A DNA stretch of 64,000 nt from assembly GCF_008365375.1 (NCBI RefSeq), contig NZ_QOKW01000015.1, positions 62,001 through 126,000 on the forward strand, given 5' to 3'. The position numbers were made by a program, and so were the translations under genes. Below, piece by piece: positions 59,387 through 64,000 of the stretch. The notes beneath the pieces are model-generated. The model saw only the letters and a list, made by a program, of their open reading frames with translations. It made no database searches and had not been told where the DNA came from. The stretch comes from Roseomonas genomospecies 6. GTDB taxonomy: Bacteria; Pseudomonadota; Alphaproteobacteria; Azospirillales; Azospirillaceae. The number at the start of each line of letters is the position of its first letter. The stretch's first letter is position 1.

Positions 59387-60574
59387 TCACGAAATGGCCA
59401 TTTTGCCGCCGATCCAGGTCGCCCGCACCGTCAGCCGCTCGTCCAGATGCACGAGATCGGCGGCCAGGCCGGGGCGGATGCGCCCGCGCCGTCCCGCCAT
59501 GCCCATGAAGTCGGCGGGGTAGGCGGAGGCCATGCGCAGCGCCTCGTCCAGCGGGATGCCGGCGCGCTCCACGGCGTTGCGCACCGCCGACGCCATGTCC
59601 AGGGCGGACCCCGCCAGCGTGCCGTCCGTGGTGACGCAGCGCCCGTCCTCAACCCGGATGTCCTGCCCGTAGAGCCGGAAGCCGCCGGACGAACCGGCCT
59701 GCGAAACGCCGACCGGGGGCATGGCGTCGGTGACCAGGAACAGCCGCCCCGGCGCCTTCGCCTTCCAGGCCAGCCGGACGCTGGCATCGTGGACGTGATG
59801 CCCGTCCACGATGATCCCGCACCAGACCGAATCATCCTCCAGCGCGGCGCCCACCATGCCGGGTTCGCGGGAGCCGAGCGGGCTCATGGCGTTGAACAGA
59901 TGGGTAGCCCCGGTGATGCCGGCGGCGAAGCCCGCCTTCGCCTGCGCCCATGTGGCGGCGCTGTGTCCGGCGGCGACCCGCAGGCCGGCGGCGGCCAGCC
60001 GGCGGATCTGCCCGGGCGGGACCGTCTCCGGGGCCAGCGTGACCAGCGCCGGCAGGCCGGACAGGCCGCCGAGCAGGGCGAGGTCGTCGGCGTCTGGAGC
60101 CGCGATGAAGCGTGCGTCATGGACGCCACGGCGCTCCGGCGCGATGTGGGGGCCTTCCAGATGGATGCCCAGCACGCCGGGCACGCCCTCGGCCATGGCG
60201 GCGCGCACCGCGGCCACGGCGGACGCGCGCGTGTCCGGCGAATCGGTGATGACGGTGGGCAGCATCCCGGTGGTGCCGAAGCGGCGGTGCGCCTGCGCGA
60301 TGCGGCGCAGCGTCGGCACGTCCGGCGTATCGTTGAACAGCGCGCCGCCCCCGCCATTCACCTGAAGGTCGATGAAGCCGGGGGCGAGGAGGCCGCCGCC
60401 GAGATCGGTCACCTCGGCGCCGGGAGGAATCGCGTCCGCGGCGGTGACCGCGAGGATGGCGGCGCCGTCGATCAGCAGGGCCGCATCCTCCAGCACCGAG
60501 TCGCCGGTGTGGAGCGTAGCGTTGACGAGCGCTTTCAGGGAGCTGGCTCCGGTCGACCTGTGTGCCGTGTTCAA
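59387..60574 (-). CDS. nagA: N-acetylglucosamine-6-phosphate deacetylase
   Basis: NagA removes acetate from GlcNAc-6-phosphate in amino-sugar use and wall recycling. The amidohydrolase marks are LAPGFIDLQVNGGGGALFND (metal site), GIHLEGPHIAPERRGVHD (Glu), VAAGHSAATWAQ and ITGATHLFNAM (His), VDGHHVHD (substrate His) and LVTDAMPPVG (catalytic Asp). The start is uncertain: homologues begin near LKALVNATLHTGDS, but the frame has no ATG or GTG there. TTG 60574 is used here; CTG 60538, eight bases after a GGAG, is an alternative; ATG 60655 would add a leader with no family likeness. The ROK kinase nearby could supply its substrate. Confidence 0.87.
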   Translation of the reverse strand: MNTAHRSTGASSLKALVNATLHTGDSVLEDAALLIDGAAILAVTAADAIPPGAEVTDLGGGLLAPGFIDLQVNGGGGALFNDTPDVPTLRRIAQAHRRFGTTGMLPTVITDSPDTRASAVAAVRAAMAEGVPGVLGIHLEGPHIAPERRGVHDARFIAAPDADDLALLGGLSGLPALVTLAPETVPPGQIRRLAAAGLRVAAGHSAATWAQAKAGFAAGITGATHLFNAMSPLGSREPGMVGAALEDDSVWCGIIVDGHHVHDASVRLAWKAKAPGRLFLVTDAMPPVGVSQAGSSGGFRLYGQDIRVEDGRCVTTDGTLAGSALDMASAVRNAVERAGIPLDEALRMASAYPADFMGMAGRRGRIRPGLAADLVHLDERLTVRATWIGGKMAIS

Positions 60575-60742
60575 GAATCTGCACCCGATGATATGCCGCG
60601 GACGGACAGGAAACCCCGGATGAAGCGGCGGCGCAAGAGGCGGCAGGCAGGTCATAACCCTTCGGAAAGTAAGGATTATGCCTTAGGATTTGTTGGGGAT
60701 GATGTTCGTTAGGGATTGCCAGACGGGACAGGTTTCTGGCAG

Positions 60743-60770
60743 AAAAAAGGCCGCTGGTGAACAGCGGCCT
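60743..60770 (-). terminator. Intrinsic terminator of the candidate sRNA
   Basis: An eight-base-pair stem with a seven-base loop followed on the minus strand by six T. It faces leftward, away from nagA's own transcript start. Confidence 0.72.
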
Positions 60771-60821
60771 GAGTTTAGGGAGGAAACGCCCAAGAAGGGC
60801 GAAGCAGCAATCGCTTGCTGC
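60743..60821 (-). ncRNA. Candidate small structured RNA (about 79 nt)
   Basis: Reading the minus strand from about 60821, three hairpins follow in series: GCAGCAA-GCGA-TTGCTGC, then CGCCC-TTCTT-GGGCG, then an unpaired stretch holding TTCCTCC (60779-60785), then AGGCCGCT-GTTCACC-AGCGGCCT with six T. A weak promoter (TTGCAC, 17 bases, TAATTT) ends seven bases before the first hairpin. No ORF with a ribosome-binding site is present. Hairpins on the plus strand mirror these, and a plus-strand terminator lies at 60868, so the sense strand is not settled; the minus strand fits better. No known family is recognised. Confidence 0.5.
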
Positions 60822-60827
60822 ACTGCA

Positions 60828-60856
60828 AAATTAACAAAGTTCTCAGGCGGGTGCAA
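60828..60856 (-). promoter_or_regulatory. Putative promoter of the candidate sRNA
   Basis: Minus strand TTGCAC, a 17-base spacer and TAATTT. Each box matches consensus at three of six bases, but this is the most AT-rich spot in the region and it places the transcript start at the first hairpin. Confidence 0.4.
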
Positions 60857-60867
60857 ACCCCGAAGCC

Positions 60868-60896
60868 ACGGCCCCCATGCGGGGCCGTTGCTTTTT
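60868..60896 (+). terminator. Rightward terminator-like hairpin
   Basis: An eight-base-pair stem ACGGCCCC / GGGGCCGT with a five-base loop is followed by TGC and five T on the plus strand. It would end a rightward transcript from the nagA-otsB gap, which has no supported ORF. It could also shield otsB. Confidence 0.55.
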
Positions 60897-61035
60897 CCGG
60901 TGATGCTGTGGCCCAAGAGGCACAATATTGGCGGGTGCGATAACATTACCGGTCGACGCATCCGGACCCGAATGGCGCGCTGTCCCGTTGTTGATCCCGT
61001 GCTGATCCCGCGCGATGGCGCGACAGCGCCCACCT

Positions 61036-61070
61036 GAGGATGGCACACCGAGGATGGCACACCGAGGATG
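61036..61070 (+). repeat. Short tandem repeat in the otsB leader
   Basis: GAGGATGGCACACC occurs twice in tandem, followed by a third partial copy GAGGATG that runs into the otsB ribosome-binding region. The gap from 60897 to 61035 has no other supported feature. Confidence 0.7.
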
Positions 61071-61084
61071 AAGGAGAGCCGCTC

Positions 61085-61930
61085 TTGACCGATCAGCCGC
61101 CCCAGCCGTCTTCCGCTTCCATTCCCGCCGCCGCCGAAGACAAGCCTTCGGCGCTCGCCTGCTTCGACGCCTTCGCGGCGATGCTGGGCGACCGGCGCCC
61201 CGCCGTCTTCCTCGACTATGACGGCACGCTGACGCCCATCGTGGAGCGGCCCGATCTGGCCGTGCTGGACGAGTCCGTCCGCGCGGTGATCCGGCGGCTT
61301 TCCGGGCTGTGCCCCGTGGCTGTGGTCAGCGGGCGCGACCTGGAGGATGTGGCCCGCCATGTCGGAATCGGGGAGTTGGTCTATGCCGGCAGCCACGGCT
61401 TCGACATCCGCGGCCCGGGTCTGCGCACCCAGATCGGCGAGGAGTATCTGGGCGACCTGGATCAGGCTGAGGCCGCGCTGACCCGGCGTCTGGACGGGGT
61501 CGAAGGCGCGCTCGTCGAGCGCAAGCGCTTCGCCATCGCGGTGCACACCCGGCGCGTCGCTGCGGACCACAAGGCGGCGGTGGGCGAGGCGGTGCGTGGC
61601 GTGGCGTCGTCCCTGCCGAAGCTGCGCGTCACCGGCGGGAAGGAAATTCACGAGCTGCGGCCGAACCTGCCCTGGGACAAGGGGCGGGCGGTGCTGTCGC
61701 TGCTCGACCGGCTGGGTCTGGCGGGGCCGGAGACGCTGCCGCTCTATCTCGGCGACGACGAGACGGACGAGGACGCCTTCCGCGCCCTGGCGGCGCGCGG
61801 GGAGGGGAGGGGCGCCGGCATCCGCGTGATGGACCCGCCGGCCCCCAGCGCCGCCGGCTGGAGCCTGAAGACCCCCGCGGAGGCCGGCGTCTTTCTGGAC
61901 CGGCTGGCCGGCTGGCTGGCGGACGGCTGA
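61085..61930 (+). CDS. otsB: Trehalose-6-phosphate phosphatase
   Basis: OtsB removes phosphate from trehalose-6-phosphate, the last step of trehalose synthesis for osmotic protection. The 281-residue HAD enzyme has motif I VFLDYDGTLTPIVERP with both Asp, motif II VVSGRDLEDV, the substrate cap segment LVYAGSHGFDIRG, and motif IV LYLGDDETDEDAF. KEIHELRPNLPWDKG is the usual OtsB loop with the motif III Lys. TTG 61085 is taken as start because AAGGAG lies eight bases before it; the ATG at 61040 lies within a tandem repeat and lacks a ribosome-binding site. No otsA is adjacent. Confidence 0.9.
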   Translation: MTDQPPQPSSASIPAAAEDKPSALACFDAFAAMLGDRRPAVFLDYDGTLTPIVERPDLAVLDESVRAVIRRLSGLCPVAVVSGRDLEDVARHVGIGELVYAGSHGFDIRGPGLRTQIGEEYLGDLDQAEAALTRRLDGVEGALVERKRFAIAVHTRRVAADHKAAVGEAVRGVASSLPKLRVTGGKEIHELRPNLPWDKGRAVLSLLDRLGLAGPETLPLYLGDDETDEDAFRALAARGEGRGAGIRVMDPPAPSAAGWSLKTPAEAGVFLDRLAGWLADG

Positions 61931-62035
61931 GCGAGCCCCGCCTGTCCCCGTCGCTTTCCGGCCCGTCGCTTTTCCGCCGAAAAAGGGGTAGAGTGGACCG
62001 CAGGCCAATCGGCCGGTCAAACAAGGGTCGCCATC

Positions 62036-62281
62036 ATGGACATCAGCGCGCTCGGCACACCCCGGATGCCGTCCCTGCCCGACGCCCAGTCGTCCGCCCT
62101 GGCCGGGCTTCAGGGCGCCCAGGCCCGCGCGGACGAGGCGGGCGCGCAGCTCACCGCCGGCAACCTCGACCCGGCGGTGGTGGTCAGCCTGTCCGCCGCG
62201 CAGAACGACTTTGCCGCCAACGTCAAGGTCATGCAGGCCGCGCAGGACAACACGAAGCGCGTGCTGGACATGCTGGCGTGA
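62036..62281 (+). CDS. Small protein resembling flagellar rod C-terminal/motility segments
   Basis: An 81-residue protein without signal peptide or membrane helix. After a flexible start (MDISALGTPRMPSLPDAQSS) it is mostly helical. DPAVVVSLSAAQNDFAANVKV and MQAAQDNTKRVLDML resemble the C-terminal helix of flagellar rod and hook proteins (the S-L-x-x-A-Q-x-x-x-x-A-N pattern) and the small YjfB-type putative motility proteins. No flagellar genes are near. The ATG at 62036 has AGGGT about ten bases upstream. The likeness may reflect only coiled-coil assembly. Confidence 0.6.
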   Translation: MDISALGTPRMPSLPDAQSSALAGLQGAQARADEAGAQLTAGNLDPAVVVSLSAAQNDFAANVKVMQAAQDNTKRVLDMLA

Positions 62282-62299
62282 GGCGCCACGAAGGCTTCA

Positions 62300-63016
62300 T
62301 CACACGGCCAGATAGGCCCGGCGCACCTCCTCGTCCTCCAGCAGCGCGCGCATCGGGCCTTCGAAGCGGATCTGCCCCTTCTCGATGACGCTCGTCCGGT
62401 CGGCGACCGCCGCGGCGAAGGCAAGGTTCTGTTCGGACAGGAGGATGGACAGACCCTCCGCCTTCAGGGCGCGCAGGGCGTCGGCCATCTGCTGCACGAT
62501 GCGCGGGGCCAGACCCTCCGACGGCTCGTCGAGCAGCAGCAGGGACGGGTTGCCCATCAGCGTGCGGGCGAGCGTCAGCATCTGCTGCTCCCCGCCGCTC
62601 ATCCGCCCGCCGCGGCGGCCCCGCATCTCGGCGAGGTTGGGGAAAAGGGCGTAAAGCCGCTCCGGCGTCCAGTGGGGCGCGCCGGGACGGGGCGGCTGGC
62701 GGCCCACCTCCAGGTTCTCCTCCACCGTCAGGTCGGTGAAGACGCGCCGGTCCTCGGGCACGTAGCCGAGGCCGAGGCGCGCGATGCGGTGCGGCGGCAG
62801 GGCGGAGACGTCGCGCCCGTCGAAGGCGACCGATCCCGCCCGCCGGTCCAGCAGGCCCATGATGGCCTTCATGGCCGTGGTCTTGCCGGTGCCGTTGCGG
62901 CCCATCAGAGCCACCACCTCGCCCCGGTCCACGGTCAGATCGACGCCGGTCAGGATGTGCGCCCGCCCGTACCAGGCCTGAAGCCCACGGACAGTCAGGA
63001 GGGGCTGATCGGTCAT
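62300..63016 (-). CDS. livF: Branched-chain amino acid-type ABC transporter, ATPase LivF
   Basis: A 238-residue ATPase: LLTVRGLQAWYGRAHILTGV, Walker A GRNGTGKTTAMKAIMG, YVPEDRRVFTDLTVEENLE, signature MSGGEQQMLTLARTLMG and Walker B LLLLDEPSEGLAPRIV. VPEDRRVFTDLTVEENL is LivF-type. Its ATG overlaps the livG stop by four bases (ATGA), so the two are coupled. The substrate may be branched-chain amino acids or another amide or amino acid; family members vary. Confidence 0.9.
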   Translation of the reverse strand: MTDQPLLTVRGLQAWYGRAHILTGVDLTVDRGEVVALMGRNGTGKTTAMKAIMGLLDRRAGSVAFDGRDVSALPPHRIARLGLGYVPEDRRVFTDLTVEENLEVGRQPPRPGAPHWTPERLYALFPNLAEMRGRRGGRMSGGEQQMLTLARTLMGNPSLLLLDEPSEGLAPRIVQQMADALRALKAEGLSILLSEQNLAFAAAVADRTSVIEKGQIRFEGPMRALLEDEEVRRAYLAV

Positions 63017-63759
63017 GCGGCACCTCCCAGATAGACGGCCTGAACGCGCGGGTCGGCGCGAACGGCGTCGGGCGTGCCTTCGGCGATCAGTTGGCCGCGG
63101 TCGAGCACGATGATGCGCGTGGCGTGGCCGAACACGACGTCCATGTCATGCTCCGTGAACAGCACCGCGAGGCCGCGCTCGCGGACGAGGGAGGAGGTCA
63201 GCGCCATCAACTCCTGCCGCTCGCCGGGGGCCATGCCGGCGGTCGGTTCGTCCATCAGCAGAACCTTCGGATCGCCGGCCAGCGCCATGGCGAGTTCGAC
63301 GCGCTTCAGGTCGCCGTAAGCCAGCACGCCGCAGGGGCGTTCCGCCTGCGCGCCCATGCCGACCCGCTCCAGCAGGGCCATCGCCTCGTCCCGGAAGCAC
63401 GAGGCCGCCGGGGTCCACAGGCCGAACAGGCGGCGCTGCGCGGACAGCAGGACCATCTGCACATTCTCGCGCACGGTCATCGAGGCGAAGGTGGCGGTGA
63501 TCTGGAAGGTGCGCCCGACGCCCATCCGCCAGATGCGGCGCGGCGGCAGCCCCACGATGTCCACCCCGTCCAGCCGCACCGTGCCGGCGTCGGGCCGCAA
63601 CTGGCCGTTCAGCAGGTTGAAGCAGGTGGTCTTGCCGGCCCCGTTCGGCCCTATCAGAGCCAGGATTTCCCCGGCGTCCAACGCAAAGGACACGCCGCGC
63701 ACCGCCTGCACGCCGCCGAAGGCGCGTTGCAAATTCTCCACGGCGAGACGGCGGTTCAT
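63013..63759 (-). CDS. livG: Branched-chain amino acid-type ABC transporter, ATPase LivG
   Basis: A 248-residue ATPase: NLQRAFGGVQAVRGVSFAL, Walker A GPNGAGKTTCFNLLNG, VGRTFQITATFASMTVREN, signature LAYGDLKRVELAMAL and Walker B VLLMDEPTAGMAPGE, with the H-loop LFTEHDMDVVF. The long loop before the signature (LFGLWTPAASCFRDEAM) is normal for LivG. Its ATG at 63759 overlaps the livM stop by four bases. The signature LAYGDLKRVE lacks the usual S-x-G-x-Q form but this variant is common in LivG. Confidence 0.9.
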   Translation of the reverse strand: MNRRLAVENLQRAFGGVQAVRGVSFALDAGEILALIGPNGAGKTTCFNLLNGQLRPDAGTVRLDGVDIVGLPPRRIWRMGVGRTFQITATFASMTVRENVQMVLLSAQRRLFGLWTPAASCFRDEAMALLERVGMGAQAERPCGVLAYGDLKRVELAMALAGDPKVLLMDEPTAGMAPGERQELMALTSSLVRERGLAVLFTEHDMDVVFGHATRIIVLDRGQLIAEGTPDAVRADPRVQAVYLGGAA

Positions 63760-64000
63760 GACTCCCTCCCGCGGGTCCACAGGTCGCGGGCGAAGCCGGC
63801 GACGCCCTTGGGGAAGGCCAGCACCAGCACCAGGATGACGACTCCCAGAACCAGCCGCCACCACTCGGTCAGGCTCATCGCCTGGGTTTCCAGCAGGTGG
63901 AACAGGGCCGCACCCACCACCGGGCCGCTCAGCGTCTGGATGCCGCCCATCAGCACCATCACCAGCGCGTCCACCGACACCGGAACGGCCATCAGCGTGG
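63756..64000 (-). CDS. livM: Branched-chain amino acid-type ABC transporter, permease LivM, C-terminal fragment
   Basis: The frame runs into the right edge of the window; about 81 C-terminal residues are visible. LMGGIQTLSGPVVGAALFHLLE is the conserved late segment of LivM permeases, followed by a last hydrophobic helix (LVLGVVILVLVLAFPKGVAG) and the usual short tail. An ATG at 63992 lies mid-protein and is not the start. The stop overlaps livG by four bases. Confidence 0.85.
   Translation of the reverse strand, partial: TLMAVPVSVDALVMVLMGGIQTLSGPVVGAALFHLLETQAMSLTEWWRLVLGVVILVLVLAFPKGVAGFARDLWTRGRES

Noticed and set aside
60690-61037. A 115-codon plus-strand frame in the nagA-otsB gap
   Set aside because: It runs through terminator hairpins, lacks a ribosome-binding site and has no family resemblance.
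1-64000. CRISPR arrays, tRNA or rRNA genes, insertion sequences, prophage genes, replication origin
   Set aside because: No regularly spaced repeats with unique spacers, no cloverleaf or rRNA-like sequence, and no transposase, integrase or phage-type ORF were seen.

Overview
The window is a 64 kb chromosomal segment of a GC-rich alphaproteobacterium. The rne–amiC–mrcA–prfB order, the plant/alphaproteobacterial type of gshA, a DUF3126 gene, sigma-54 promoters and a urtABCDE operon point to Rhodospirillales, most likely Azospirillum or a close relative. This placement is inferred from gene content and was not checked against a database.

Layout. 0-10 kb is housekeeping: a truncated methyltransferase, a CHAP protein, ubiA and rsmE (divergent), gshA, an aminotransferase, a gamma-glutamyltransferase-like lipoprotein that seems to lack its nucleophile, a BepA-like M48 protease, a DsbA-like protein and a HAD phosphatase. 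10-23 kb is the RNA and cell-wall core: greB, rne, amiC, mrcA (PBP1a) and prfB with a classical +1 frameshift site. An opposing SGNH/MBOAT O-acyltransferase pair sits between mrcA and prfB. 23-32 kb holds a trifunctional propionyl-CoA synthase (acyl-CoA synthetase, enoyl-CoA hydratase, enoyl reductase) translationally coupled to an SsuABC-like importer, with a divergent cupin gene. 31.7-32.0 kb is a gene-free gap with the parts of a sigma-54-dependent small RNA: a TGTC-N10-GACA dyad, a consensus -24/-12 promoter and an intrinsic terminator. 33-39 kb carries two secreted caspase-fold proteins: one with an intact His/Cys dyad fused to SH3 and FGE-sulfatase domains, and one without the dyad, carrying SH3 domains and MORN repeats. 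38.8-47.4 kb is an uncharacterised catabolic island: TetR regulator with an operator-like dyad, a three-gene ABC importer, an enolase-superfamily enzyme, a Gfo/Idh/MocA dehydrogenase, a DUF993 protein and a xylose-isomerase-like TIM barrel. 47.5-53.5 kb is urtABCDE behind a sigma-54 promoter. 53.6-64 kb has an M20 dipeptidase, an ankyrin protein with an ExeA-like domain, a ROK kinase and nagA, a 20-residue membrane peptide ORF, a second candidate sRNA, otsB, and the start of a livFGM operon cut by the window edge.

At least seven composite palindromic repeats of about 100-145 bp (BIME/REP-like, three sequence families) are scattered through the window, plus one separate long inverted repeat. 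Two of the seven lie in frame inside genes, in the propionyl-CoA synthase and just after the start codon of the enolase-superfamily gene. Nearly all long antisense ORFs in this GC-rich DNA are shadows and are not listed. No tRNA, rRNA, CRISPR array, insertion sequence or prophage was seen.
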